Counted from the stretch's first letter, positions 1 through 8,441 are shown. The stretch is 30,195 nucleotides of DNA from CAZWDL01 sp964632995 (GCA_964632995.1 CAZWDL010000094.1:1-30195); one strand, 5' to 3'. A program made the numbers and translations. Notes: generated by a model not told the origin, from the sequence alone.

Positions 1-1
1 C

Positions 2-628
2 GTCAAAATGCGCGTCGGCGTGATGGATGAAAGCGTCCAATACAGCATCGAACGCGTACGCGCCGCCCGCGAGGCGCTGGGGCCGGATATCAAAATTATG
101 GCCGATGCGCACGGCACCTTCAGCGTGCCCGAAGCAAAACGCTTCTGCCGGGGCGTAGAGGATTGCAACCTCTACTGGTTCGAAGAACCCATTTCGCCGG
201 ATAATAAACAGGGGACCACCGATGTGCGCGCCGCCACCGCCACCCCCATCGCCGCGGGGGAAAGCGAATTCACCCGCTTCGATATCCGTGAACTGATCGA
301 GCTGCGCGCCGTCGACGTCGTACAGCCCGACGCGGCCATCATCGGCGGCATCACCGAAGCCTGGCGGGTATCGGCACTGGCCGCCACCCATCAGCTGGAA
401 CTGGCGCCGCACTGCTGGGGCTCGGCTTTCTCCTTTATGGCGGGTGTCAACCTGGCCTTCGCGAGCCCATCGGCCGCCATCATCGAGTTCTCGCTGGGCG
501 GCAACCCGATGATGTACGACCTGGTCAATGAGCAGATCAAAACCGGGGATGGAAAAATGAAGGAACCAACCGAGCCGGGGCTGGGCCTGTCGGTCAACTG
601 GGATTTTGTGAAAGAGTACCGGCAGTAA
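2..628 (+). CDS. Enolase-superfamily (mandelate racemase-like) sugar-acid dehydratase, 5'-truncated by window edge
   Basis: This is the C-terminal barrel half of a mandelate racemase/muconate lactonizing enzyme family protein. The frame is open to the first base, so the real start lies upstream. Visible landmarks run in the canonical order: KMR at the catalytic K-x-K position, the first metal Asp in MADAHG, the second acid in WFEEP, the third in AAGESEF, the VQPDAAIIGG strand, and the catalytic-type His in APHCWGS. Family members abstract the proton alpha to a carboxylate in an Mg-dependent reaction; most carbohydrate-acid members are dehydratases. The second base position is Arg rather than Lys, which fits a dehydratase subgroup better than a racemase. 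The substrate cannot be read from the sequence. The downstream hydroxyacid dehydrogenase and sugar epimerase support a sugar-acid catabolic role. Confidence 0.85.
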   Translation, partial: VKMRVGVMDESVQYSIERVRAAREALGPDIKIMADAHGTFSVPEAKRFCRGVEDCNLYWFEEPISPDNKQGTTDVRAATATPIAAGESEFTRFDIRELIELRAVDVVQPDAAIIGGITEAWRVSALAATHQLELAPHCWGSAFSFMAGVNLAFASPSAAIIEFSLGGNPMMYDLVNEQIKTGDGKMKEPTEPGLGLSVNWDFVKEYRQ

Positions 629-761
629 ATTTGAGATATCTGATATCAGACGTCAGCCTCCAGAATGCCAACACCTTGGCCCGCCCATCTCGCTACGCGA
701 TTTGGTCGGGTAAACATCTGGCATCTAAAGAAAACATTCAGACTAACATCAATCAAAAGTT
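629..761. other. Intergenic leader with short palindromes
   Basis: This 133-bp gap holds a perfect 12-bp palindrome, TCTGATATCAGA, at 639-650. It also holds an imperfect hairpin around 675-712 formed by CCCGCCCA and TTGGTCGGG flanking CGC-TAC-GCG. The last 30 bases before the VOC start are A-rich, as is usual for Bacteroidota leaders. No clear promoter is visible. Confidence 0.4.
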
Positions 762-1271
762 ATGGCCAAAATCACCAAAATCAACCACGTCACGCTGATC
801 GTCGATCAGCTGGAAACGGCCGCGGAATTTTATGAAAAAGAGCTGGGACTGGAAGTCATTCCCGCCTTTCTCTTCGACTATCCCACGGCTTTTTTCAAAA
901 TCAACGAAGATCAGCAATTGCACCTCACCGAGTGGGAGGATGAGCAATCCTTCCGAGGGCACATCTGCGTGCAGGTCGACGACTTCAACGCCGTCTTCCA
1001 CCGCATGAAAGAACTCGACGTCATCGACATCAAACCCTGGGGCAAAGTGCGGCAACTGCCGGACGGCGCCATGCAGCTATTTATCCGCGATCCGTCGGGC
1101 AACCTGGTCGAAATTTCCTCCGACCCGGATATGAAAGACCAACTCGATCCGGCCATCTTCGAAGACGACCTGTATCAAGAGGGGCTCTACGTCTCCGGCC
1201 GCAATGATTTTCGCGGTTACAAAGCGGAAAACGCCACCCTCTATCACGGGAAAAAGAAAACGAATGAGTGA
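762..1271 (+). CDS. VOC-superfamily (glyoxalase/dioxygenase-fold) protein
   Basis: A 169-residue protein made of two beta-alpha-beta-beta-beta modules of the vicinal oxygen chelate fold. Candidate metal ligands sit at the expected places: His9 in INHVTL, His54/Glu57 in LHLTEW, His67 in GHICVQVDD and Glu117 in GNLVEISS. The segment IRDPSGNLVEI is the classic VOC strand signature. VOC enzymes use a divalent metal for isomerisation, epimerisation, C-C cleavage or adduct formation, and the specific reaction cannot be told here. A roughly 50-residue acidic/aromatic tail follows the fold. The gene overlaps the next start by 8 bases, so it is probably co-translated with the hydroxyacid dehydrogenase and likely serves the same catabolic pathway. 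Confidence 0.85.
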   Translation: MAKITKINHVTLIVDQLETAAEFYEKELGLEVIPAFLFDYPTAFFKINEDQQLHLTEWEDEQSFRGHICVQVDDFNAVFHRMKELDVIDIKPWGKVRQLPDGAMQLFIRDPSGNLVEISSDPDMKDQLDPAIFEDDLYQEGLYVSGRNDFRGYKAENATLYHGKKKTNE

Positions 1272-2214
1272 CAAGCAAATACTCCTGCTGGAAAGTGTTT
1301 CGGAAGAAGCCGATCAGCTGTTAAGAGGCCGGGCGAAGGTTTTCGACGCCAGTTCACCTTTTACCGGTGAGGAAGTTGCCAGGAACCATGCCATCCACGC
1401 CATCGTCACGCGCGGCAAGGGCGACGTCAGCCGCACCCTGATCGAGCAGTGCCCTGATCTGGAGGTCATCGCGCGTTGCGGCGTCGGCCTCGACAATGTC
1501 GATGTGGATTTCGCCACCCGGCGCGGAATCCGCGTGATCAACGCCCCCGGCAGCAACGCAGATACGGTGGCCGAACACGCCCTCGCTCTCATGCTGATGC
1601 TGCAAAGGCAGCTCTACCCCTCTATCTCAGCCGTAAAAAACGATGAGTGGAATTTCCGCAACGCCTACCACGGCGACGAGATCCGTGGTAAGACGCTCGG
1701 CATTCTGGGTATGGGGAATATTGGGAAAAAGGTCGCTAAATTGGCGAGTGTATTCGGCATGAAGATCATCTACTGGGATGCGCTGCCCCAGTCGCTCCCC
1801 TACGCTGCCCTGCCGCTGGATAAAGTGCTGCAACAGGCCGACCTCATCAGCCTCCACCTTCCCCTGACCAATGACACCCGCAACCTCATCAACCGGGAGG
1901 CGCTCGCCAACATGCAAAACCACGCCCTCCTCATCAATACCGCCCGCGGCGAAATCATCGACCAGGAAGCGCTGACCGAGGCTCTTCGCCAGGGGCAGCT
2001 CGGCGGCTTCGCAGCGGATGTGTTGGCCACGGAACCGCCGGCCGCGGATGATCCCCTGCCGGCCATGCCCAATGTACTGATCACCCCGCATTCCGCCAGC
2101 CTCACCGCGCGAACTTACAACGAGATGTGCGTGGTGACAGTGCGGAATGCGTTGGCGCTTCTAGAGGGGGAGGAGATTGAAGAAAGGTATGTTTTCAATA
2201 GGCGGGAGTTGTGA
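1264..2214 (+). CDS. D-2-hydroxyacid dehydrogenase, NAD-binding (phosphoglycerate dehydrogenase-like)
   Basis: I chose the ATG at 1264, giving 316 residues (MSDKQILLLESVS). An in-frame ATG at 1204 would add 20 residues lying wholly inside the VOC gene with no family-like sequence. The chosen start overlaps the VOC stop (1269-1271), which suggests translational coupling. The family pattern is complete: the substrate-domain segment RCGVGLDNVD, the Rossmann fingerprint GMGNIGKKVA followed by the acidic residue of IYWD, the catalytic Arg in NTARGEIID, the Glu in DVLATEPP and the His in ITPHSAS. It should interconvert a 2-keto acid and a D-2-hydroxyacid with NAD(H) in the cytoplasm. The length fits the short form without a C-terminal ACT domain. 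The substrate is unknown; the context suggests a sugar-derived acid rather than serine synthesis. Confidence 0.9.
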   Translation: MSDKQILLLESVSEEADQLLRGRAKVFDASSPFTGEEVARNHAIHAIVTRGKGDVSRTLIEQCPDLEVIARCGVGLDNVDVDFATRRGIRVINAPGSNADTVAEHALALMLMLQRQLYPSISAVKNDEWNFRNAYHGDEIRGKTLGILGMGNIGKKVAKLASVFGMKIIYWDALPQSLPYAALPLDKVLQQADLISLHLPLTNDTRNLINREALANMQNHALLINTARGEIIDQEALTEALRQGQLGGFAADVLATEPPAADDPLPAMPNVLITPHSASLTARTYNEMCVVTVRNALALLEGEEIEERYVFNRREL

Positions 2215-2229
2215 GGATGGAATTATGTT

Positions 2230-2463
2230 GCTGCTACGCAGCTTATTCGTGGATGGGGAACACAACCGTTACCCAGGGCTTGCGCCCCTGGGCTATAATC
2301 CCTCGCCGCTACGCGGCTGGATAGAACCAGGCAGTGACAGAAAGAAAATCATCCCGAGCTTTGAAGAAGCCGCGTCAGCGGCGAAAGAATATAGCCTATG
2401 GCGTCAGCCATAGGTTCTTGCAACAAGTGAATTCACGAACCAGCCGCATAGCGGCGACATAAT
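2230..2463. repeat. REP-like cluster of six small hairpins
   Basis: Six short perfect stems lie in tandem between two genes. They are GCTGC-TAC-GCAGC (2230-2242), CCCAGGG/CCCTGGG with a 7-base loop (2272-2292), GCCGC-TAC-GCGGC (2305-2317), GCCGC-GTCA-GCGGC (2369-2382), CCTATGGC-GTCA-GCCATAGG (2395-2414) and GCCGC-ATA-GCGGC (2443-2455). A 10-bp palindrome, GTGAATTCAC, sits at 2427-2436. The 14-mer AGCGGCGACATAAT (2450-2463) recurs on the other strand at 22966-22979. Such repeats are common between genes in this phylum. The small + strand frame crossing this region (2177-2413) is made of these repeats and is not called as a gene. Confidence 0.7.
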
Positions 2464-2557
2464 CCCCATCCCCGCACCAAATAAAATCAAAACCAACCTT
2501 CACAATACGATATATTCTATTATTTTCATGATCTTCGAAAATCAACGCGAACACCAC

Positions 2558-5500
2558 ATGACCCACATACGATACCTTTACCTGAAACCACTCCTATTTC
2601 CGGCCCTTACCGTCCTGCTTGCTCTACTCACCCTGCAATGCGACCACTCCGGCCCCGAGACCCTGGAACTCCGCCGGGGCGACCACATCCTGCTCATCGG
2701 CAACAACCTGGGTTCGCGCATGATGAACTACGGGCACTTCGAAACCGAATTGCAACTGCGCTACCCCGACAGCCTGCTCTACATCCGCAATATGTGCGAC
2801 GGCGGCAACACACCCGGCTTCCGCCCCCACTCCGGCCGCGTCTCGCCCTGGGCCTTCCCCGGCGCCGAAAAATATTACGATGAGCTCGCCCAGAAATCCG
2901 GCAGCCAGGGCCACTTCGAAACGCCCGACGAATGGCTGACCCGCCATGAAGCCGATGTCATCATCGCCTTCTTCGGGTACAACGAATCGTTCCGCGGGGA
3001 GGCCGGCCTGGACAACTTCAAAGCCGAGCTGCAGGCATTCATCGACCACACCCGGCAGCAGCGCTACAACGGCGAAACACCGCCCCGGCTGGCCCTCGTC
3101 TCCCCCATCGCCTTCGAAGACCTGTCGGACCACTACGACTTGCCCGACGGCCGGGAGGAAAACCGCCGCCTCGCCCTCTACACGCAAGCGATGAAGGAAG
3201 TGACTATTAAAAATGAGGTGCACTTCGTCGATGTATTCACCCCTACCAAATCCTGGTTCGCAGGAGAGGACATGCTCACTATCGACGGCTTCCAGCTCAC
3301 CGACGACGGCTACGCCCGCTTTGCTCCCCTGCTCGCCGACGACCTCTTCGGCAAAGCTCAGCCCGACCCCAAGGCCGACCGGGAGATGGTCAAGGCGTTC
3401 GTACTGGAGAAAAACTGGTACTGGCACGACGACTTCAAAATCCCCAACGGCGTTCACGTCTTCGGACGCCGCTACGACCCCTTCGGCCCCGACAACTATC
3501 CCTACGAGCTGAAAAAAATCCGCCAGATGACGGCCATCCGCGATACGGCCATCTGGATGGCGTTGGAGGGTGAAAAGGTTGACCTGGCAGCGAAAGACCA
3601 GCAGACCCTTCCGCTGCCTCCCGTCGAATCCAATTACCAACCCGGCAACGGCAAAAACGGCAACCCGCAGTACCTCTACGGGCAGGATGCGCTCGACAAG
3701 CTGCAGACCGCTCCCGGGTACAAGGCCGAATTATTTGCCTCCGAAGAGGAGTTCAACGATCTGGCCAACCCCGTTCAGCTTTCCTTCGACAATAAAGGCC
3801 GGCTATGGGTAGCGGTCATGCCCAGCTACCCCCACTACAAACCCGGCGATCCTAAACCCAACGACAAGCTGATCATCCTGGAAGACCGCGACGGAGACAA
3901 CAAAGCCGATCACCAGATCACCTTCGCCGATAGCCTGCACCTGCCCCTCGGCTTCGAGCTGGCGCCGGAAGGAGTTTACGTATCACAGGGCACCAACCTC
4001 CTCCTGCTGAAGGACACCGACGGCGATGACCGCGCCGACGAAAGGCAGATTCTCCTCAGCGGCTTCGACGATCACGACACGCACCACGCGCACAGCGCCT
4101 ACGCCGCCGATCCCTCCGGAGCCATCTATATGGGTGAGGGCACCTTTTTGCATACCAATGTGGAAACGCCTTACGGTCCCGTACGAGCCACCAACGGCGG
4201 CTTCTATCGCTATAATCCGCAGCGCCATCACCTGGAGCGAACCGCCCAGCTGCAAATCCCCAATCCCTGGGGCATCGCCTTCGACGAATGGGGGCAAAAC
4301 TTCTTCGCCGAAACCTCCGGCCCCGACGTACGCTGGATGATGCCGGGCACCGTCAGACCCCGCTACGGCGTCGCCACGCCAAAGTCGCCCAACCTGATCG
4401 AGGACGCTCACCGGGTGCGCCCCACCTCAGGCCTCGAATTCGTCTCCAGCCGTCACTTTCCCGACGAAGTGCAGGGCGACCTGCTCATCAACAACACGAT
4501 CGGCTTCCTGGGCATGAAACAACATCAGATGATCGACAACGGCGCCGGCTTTACCAGCCGGCACCGGCAAGACCTCATTCGGGGCTCAGATCCCAACTTC
4601 CGCCCCGTAGATATGGAATTCGCCCCCGACGGCTCGCTCTACCTCGTCGACTGGCACAATGTGCTCATCGGGCACATGCAGCACAACGCCCGCGACCCCT
4701 ACCGCGACCACGTACACGGCAGGGTTTACCGCATCACTTATCCATCCCGCCCACTCGTAGAGCCCGCACCCGTTGCCGAAGCCTCCGTCGAACAGCTGCT
4801 CGACAACCTCAAACTGCCCGAGTATCGCACGCGCTACCGCACCCGGCGGGAACTGCGGGGCCGATCCGCAGAAGAAGTACTGCCCAAACTGCAAGCGTGG
4901 ATGCCCAAACTCGACCCGCAAGGCCAACGCTACGAGCATCACCTGCTGGAAGCCCTCTGGGTCACCTGGGGGCTGAACCGGGGCGATGAGGTGCTGCTGC
5001 GCCAACTGCTGCAAGCTGACGACTTCCATGTCCGCGCCGCCGCCGTACGCGTACTGCGCTATACTGGCCACCAGGTAGCCGAACAGGCGGAGTTGCTGCA
5101 GCAGGCCGCCGACGATGAACACGGCCGCGTGCGGCTGGAGGCCATCGTGGCGGCTTCCTGGCTGCCTGCTGAAAAAGGCCTGCCCGTACTGGAAGTCGCC
5201 GCCCGGCATCCGCTGGACGAATACATGGCGCCCGCCTACGAAACGGCCTACGCCCACCTGAACGGGCGTTCTGTCGAGGAACAAAAAGAACAGGAAGTTG
5301 TCACGACGCTTACAGGGTCAGACCGGGCGTTATTCGTCAAAGGAAAAGAGATCTACGAGCGGGAGGGCTACTGCATCACCTGCCACCAACCCGACGGCAA
5401 GGGGCTCGACCCCTCCGGCTTCCCCCCGCTGGCGGGCACCGACTGGGTGCTCGGCGACGAGGAGCGCCTGATCAAACTGACGCTCCACGGACTGATGGGC

Positions 5501-5758
5501 CCCATAGAGGTCCTCGGCAAAACCTACCCCGGACAGGTGCCGATGACGCCCTTCGGCGGACTGCTCAACGACGAGGAGGTCGCCGCCGTGCTGACCTACG
5601 TGCGCAATGCCTTCGGGAATAAGGCAGCCGTCGTTTCACCGGAAAAGGTGAAAGCAGTACGGGTCGCCACGGCAGACAAAAAAGGGTTTTATTCGCCGGC
5701 GGAATTGCTGGGGATGCACCCTCCGGAGACAGAGAAAAAAGCTGTCGGAGATAGGTAG
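2558..5758 (+). CDS. Exported SGNH-like / PVC-type sugar dehydrogenase / HEAT / cytochrome c fusion
   Basis: The ATG at 2558 gives 1066 residues with an immediate export signal (residues 5-27, hydrophobic, ending LLTLQC). Cys28 could be lipidated, although Gln at -1 is an unusual lipobox. Regions in order are: an SGNH-like domain (about 35-255; IGNNLGSRM, FFGYNESF, DGFQLTDDGY); a linker; a beta-propeller-type membrane-bound dehydrogenase region as in PVC-type heme-binding proteins (about 380-725; DRDGDNKAD, DTDGDDRAD, HAHSAYAADPSGAIY, FAPDGSLYLVDW); HEAT-like helices (about 745-890); and a class I cytochrome c (about 915-1010) with heme motif C939-I-T-C-H943 and candidate axial Met996. The likely role is periplasmic oxidation of a carbohydrate with electrons passed to the attached heme. 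The usual SGNH Ser and His are Asn and Gln here, so that domain may only bind ligand. An ATG at 2528 would add ten residues before the signal and is less likely. Confidence 0.85.
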   Translation: MTHIRYLYLKPLLFPALTVLLALLTLQCDHSGPETLELRRGDHILLIGNNLGSRMMNYGHFETELQLRYPDSLLYIRNMCDGGNTPGFRPHSGRVSPWAFPGAEKYYDELAQKSGSQGHFETPDEWLTRHEADVIIAFFGYNESFRGEAGLDNFKAELQAFIDHTRQQRYNGETPPRLALVSPIAFEDLSDHYDLPDGREENRRLALYTQAMKEVTIKNEVHFVDVFTPTKSWFAGEDMLTIDGFQLTDDGYARFAPLLADDLFGKAQPDPKADREMVKAFVLEKNWYWHDDFKIPNGVHVFGRRYDPFGPDNYPYELKKIRQMTAIRDTAIWMALEGEKVDLAAKDQQTLPLPPVESNYQPGNGKNGNPQYLYGQDALDKLQTAPGYKAELFASEEEFNDLANPVQLSFDNKGRLWVAVMPSYPHYKPGDPKPNDKLIILEDRDGDNKADHQITFADSLHLPLGFELAPEGVYVSQGTNLLLLKDTDGDDRADERQILLSGFDDHDTHHAHSAYAADPSGAIYMGEGTFLHTNVETPYGPVRATNGGFYRYNPQRHHLERTAQLQIPNPWGIAFDEWGQNFFAETSGPDVRWMMPGTVRPRYGVATPKSPNLIEDAHRVRPTSGLEFVSSRHFPDEVQGDLLINNTIGFLGMKQHQMIDNGAGFTSRHRQDLIRGSDPNFRPVDMEFAPDGSLYLVDWHNVLIGHMQHNARDPYRDHVHGRVYRITYPSRPLVEPAPVAEASVEQLLDNLKLPEYRTRYRTRRELRGRSAEEVLPKLQAWMPKLDPQGQRYEHHLLEALWVTWGLNRGDEVLLRQLLQADDFHVRAAAVRVLRYTGHQVAEQAELLQQAADDEHGRVRLEAIVAASWLPAEKGLPVLEVAARHPLDEYMAPAYETAYAHLNGRSVEEQKEQEVVTTLTGSDRALFVKGKEIYEREGYCITCHQPDGKGLDPSGFPPLAGTDWVLGDEERLIKLTLHGLMGPIEVLGKTYPGQVPMTPFGGLLNDEEVAAVLTYVRNAFGNKAAVVSPEKVKAVRVATADKKGFYSPAELLGMHPPETEKKAVGDR

Positions 5759-5833
5759 CATCAACTTAATGTCAACTTAGTTTCAACCAAAACCTACACC
5801 TGAAACACGAATTACCACAAAATCAACAGTAAC

Positions 5834-6727
5834 ATGCAAATTGCCATACACAACTGGATGCGCGCCGAACCGCTCGAAACTACGCTCGCCCGCATCTCCG
5901 ATCAAGGATACGACGCCATTGAAATCCAGGGAACACCGGGCGCCTACGACACCAAGGAGGTCCGGCAATTGCTCAAGAAGTACAAGCTGAAATGCTGGGG
6001 CTCCGTTACCCTGATGATGGGTGACCTCAACCTGCTGGCCAAGGATGAGGCGCAAAGAGCCGATTCCATTCAGTACGTCAAGGACGTCATCACCATGGTC
6101 AAGGAGCTCGACGGCTACACGGTGAGCGTCGTGCCCTGCACCGTAGGTAAGATCGTGCCCGACGGGCGGCCGGAAGAAGAATGGGTATGGGCCGTGGAGT
6201 CGATGAAGGAGGTCTACGACTTTGCCGAAAAGGCGGGCATCCGCATCGGCATCGAGCCGATCAACCGCTTTGAGACGTACTTCATCAACCGGGCCGAGCA
6301 GGCGCTGGCGCTCGCCGAAGCGACGGGGCCCAACTGCGGCGTCTGCCTCGATATTTTCCACATGAATCTGGAAGAAAGCGATTACCACGCCGCCATCCGC
6401 CGCGCCAAAGACCGGCTGGTCAATTTCCACGTGGCCGACAATAACCGCATGGCGCCCAGCATGGGACGGCTCGACTGGCCCAAAGTTGTAGATACCCTCA
6501 AAGCGGTTGGCTACGACGGCGCCTTATCCGTCGAGTTCTGCCCGCCGCTGGATCGCACGCCAGCCAACCCCTACCCGAATAGCATCGACGAAGCCCCGGT
6601 AGGGCTCACGCCCGAACAGAAAAAGTTTCTGGAGGATCACGGCAGCTCTTCCTTTACGGAAAGCTTCTACAGCCAGCTGACGCAAACCTCGATTGATACG
6701 CTGCGGCCGCTGATAGCGTCGGGGTAA
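5834..6727 (+). CDS. Sugar phosphate isomerase/epimerase (xylose isomerase-like TIM barrel)
   Basis: A 297-residue cytoplasmic TIM-barrel protein of the AP-endonuclease-2/tagatose-3-epimerase superfamily. The metal set is readable: Glu141 in IGIEPINRFE, Asp173 in CLDIFHMN, His199 in VNFHVADNNR and Glu234 in LSVEFCPP. Arg205 is a candidate substrate-contacting residue. The N-terminus IAIHNWM...LARISDQGYDAIEI matches strand and helix one. Family members epimerise ketoses or isomerise related sugars through an enediol. The gene follows the oxidoreductase fusion by 75 bp on the same strand, so it probably belongs to the same catabolic unit. The exact sugar is not determinable. There is no signal peptide, unlike the related protein at 26517. 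Confidence 0.87.
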   Translation: MQIAIHNWMRAEPLETTLARISDQGYDAIEIQGTPGAYDTKEVRQLLKKYKLKCWGSVTLMMGDLNLLAKDEAQRADSIQYVKDVITMVKELDGYTVSVVPCTVGKIVPDGRPEEEWVWAVESMKEVYDFAEKAGIRIGIEPINRFETYFINRAEQALALAEATGPNCGVCLDIFHMNLEESDYHAAIRRAKDRLVNFHVADNNRMAPSMGRLDWPKVVDTLKAVGYDGALSVEFCPPLDRTPANPYPNSIDEAPVGLTPEQKKFLEDHGSSSFTESFYSQLTQTSIDTLRPLIASG

Positions 6728-6853
6728 AGAATCGAGAGGTGAAGGGTTGAATGCCTTATTGAAATTACACAGAGTTAATTAATTAATGGAATGTCAACCT
6801 CCGTACAAATTGAACATGGATCCAGGTATATTTCCATCAGCCGACAGGAACCG
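6728..6853. other. Intergenic spacer, nothing recognised
   Basis: This is an AT-rich spacer between the epimerase stop and the IS200/IS605-like remnant. It includes the tandem AATTAATTAATG. I see no coding potential or RNA gene. It could hold the degenerate right side of the neighbouring element, but no right-end hairpin like that at 20570-20592 can be found. Confidence 0.4.
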
Positions 6854-7031
6854 GTCTTACGTTCTCTCCACCCGTGTACTCGCTAGTCCCTAACGAGGTT
6901 TTTACGTCTTTTACTGACGTTACAAATATGCACAAAAAGTTTTAAAAATAAACCATTTTAAAACAAAAAATTTATAAAAATATTCGCTTTCATCCCATTG
7001 GCTGAAGACCAATGGGTTTTACGCTCAATTA
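6854..7031 (-). mobile_element. IS200/IS605-like non-autonomous remnant, copy A
   Basis: Read on the - strand, this element starts with AATTGAGCG. It then has a hairpin CCCATTGG-loop-CCAATGGG (6994-7016), an AT-rich stretch, and a 65-bp block (6854-6918) identical to the reverse complement of 20439-20503. That block reads in frame as VKDVKTSLGTSEYTGGENVR, which resembles the C-terminal tail of IS200/IS605 TnpB proteins (the GT-E-[AT]-GE-VR type), and the frame stops shortly after. The two copies share the left-end hairpin joined straight to the tail block, so they descend from one internally deleted element. Copy A has no recognisable right end. The TnpB assignment is inferred from recall of the family; the repeat itself is directly visible. 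Confidence 0.6.
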
Positions 7032-7186
7032 TATAAAAATCTTCGGGAGTGAAGTCTCTTCGAAAAACTGTATAGACTTCACTCCTGAAGAACTGGAGTG
7101 ACACCCCAAGGCAACCTGAATCTCTAATCACAACCTTACCCGATACGCTTATTTTCATTCAGATTAGAAGATGGGCTCTCAACTCC

Positions 7187-8122
7187 TCAATAAGTAACAG
7201 ATTCGGTGCAATTAGTCCAGGTCTCACCGCCGATCCAGGTGATTCCCTGCTTATTGAAAAATACCGTGGCTCTATTATTGCCGGCAAGCGTAATTTCGGC
7301 TTCAAATCTTCTGGTGTGAGTCGCACTATCATACCCTGTGTTGGTATTTGTTCCGGTTACCGATATTTGATTTTCACTGATGTAATCAACATCAATACTC
7401 TTGATTTTAACAAACCTAAAGCCGAAACAGGACCGAAAATGTTGCCTGCACCATTTGGTCAGCAAATCTTCTATCTCAGCATCGCTTAATCTTTTGCTTT
7501 GCGGCTTGCTCGTACTGGAAATCGGTCTAGTTGAGGTCCCGGTCTGAGATTCCTTTGCTTTTCTATATCCAACGGCCACTGCCTCTAACCTTGCACCCTT
7601 CGGAGGATGTGTACTTGACCCGGAATTCGAACCAAACATTTTAAGAGCCATTTGAGCTTCTTCCAGGGTAGCCCCGATCTTTGCCAGTGCAAATCCACAA
7701 AACTTATCGGCCTCAAGTTCTTTGGTGGGTCTGCTTCCTATTTCATCTAATGTATGCCCATTTAGATGATGTCCAATCTCATGGGCAAGGATGGATATTG
7801 CCGCCCATTTTGAACCTGTTTTTTGATTTACTTCGTGAATAAAATTCTCACTATAGAGAATATATCTCGTTGAGCCGTTGATAATTGCTGCTGCATTCGG
7901 GACATTAGCACTTTTTATTTCAAAGTTCCTTTCCAGCCCGACACTACCAAGAATTTCATCAATAATCCCGATGGCTTCTGAGCTCGACTCAAATCCGTAA
8001 ACGTCTGTTTCTACTTTTTCACCGAAATAACTGCAGCTTTCATTTACGCTGAAGTCAAATTTGCTTTGGGCAAAGAGGGAAGTGCTTATCAAAAGCGAAA
8101 CAAAAACCAGTTGAAGTTTCAT
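7187..8122 (-). CDS. Exported M48-like zinc metalloprotease with C-terminal extension
   Basis: I start at the ATG at 8122 (311 residues) because it opens directly into a clean signal peptide, MKLQLVFVSLLISTSLFAQ. The upstream frame to 8182 would put 20 polar residues in front. The zinc site is H114-E-I-G-H118 (ILAHEIGHHLNGH) with Glu135 as third ligand in ELEAD, the pattern of M48-type proteases. The segment GSSTHPPKGARLEAV, typical of periplasmic M48 proteins, follows. Residues from about 215 form a separate beta-rich C-terminal domain with three Cys (WCRQHFRSCF and TNC) that I do not recognise. The protein is probably periplasmic or cell-surface, acting in protein quality control or envelope maintenance. 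Codon use and GC are lower than in the catabolic genes to the left. Confidence 0.8.
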   Translation of the reverse strand: MKLQLVFVSLLISTSLFAQSKFDFSVNESCSYFGEKVETDVYGFESSSEAIGIIDEILGSVGLERNFEIKSANVPNAAAIINGSTRYILYSENFIHEVNQKTGSKWAAISILAHEIGHHLNGHTLDEIGSRPTKELEADKFCGFALAKIGATLEEAQMALKMFGSNSGSSTHPPKGARLEAVAVGYRKAKESQTGTSTRPISSTSKPQSKRLSDAEIEDLLTKWCRQHFRSCFGFRFVKIKSIDVDYISENQISVTGTNTNTGYDSATHTRRFEAEITLAGNNRATVFFNKQGITWIGGETWTNCTESVTY

Positions 8123-8171
8123 TTTAAGAATTTTTTGGTTTAGGGGTAAGGTTGTTTGCGTTTCTTCTTTA

Positions 8172-8441
8172 CTATTGGGCACACCCTCCAGAAGCTCTGT
8201 TTTTCCAGGTAAGGAGGAGGTTTCTTTCCGAGACAGCTCCCATCAATCCAGAACCTTTGTATTTCGTCATTGGGTTAGAAACCCTTGAAATAAAGGGGAG
8301 CAGGGTATCAGGGGGAATTGCGTCGTTTACTTCGAAGTATTTCTGAAGGAAGTGATGGTTAGTATAGAATTTGCAGAAGTAAATACGAGTCGTGATCAAC
8401 GCAAGGAGAAGGGAAAAAGCAGTGGCTTTTCTGGAGTTCAT
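8172..8441 (-). CDS. Small hypothetical protein, possible membrane segment
   Basis: An 89-residue frame lying 49 bp upstream of the protease on the same strand. The N-terminus (MNSRKATAFSLLLALITTRIYF) looks like a short transmembrane segment or signal. The rest is polar, with no family I recognise. It could be a real small co-transcribed gene or a chance frame in an AT-rich leader. The frame is complete and has a plausible A-rich start, but there is no motif support. Confidence 0.3.
   Translation of the reverse strand: MNSRKATAFSLLLALITTRIYFCKFYTNHHFLQKYFEVNDAIPPDTLLPFISRVSNPMTKYKGSGLMGAVSERNLLLTWKNRASGGCAQ

Noticed and set aside
2177..2413. A 78-residue + strand frame after the hydroxyacid dehydrogenase
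   Set aside because: It overlaps the dehydrogenase end and is otherwise formed by the REP-like hairpins; there is no protein-like pattern.
2624..3640. A 338-residue - strand frame opposite the fusion protein
   Set aside because: Val/Gly-rich antisense shadow of a GC-rich gene; the + strand carries all recognisable motifs.
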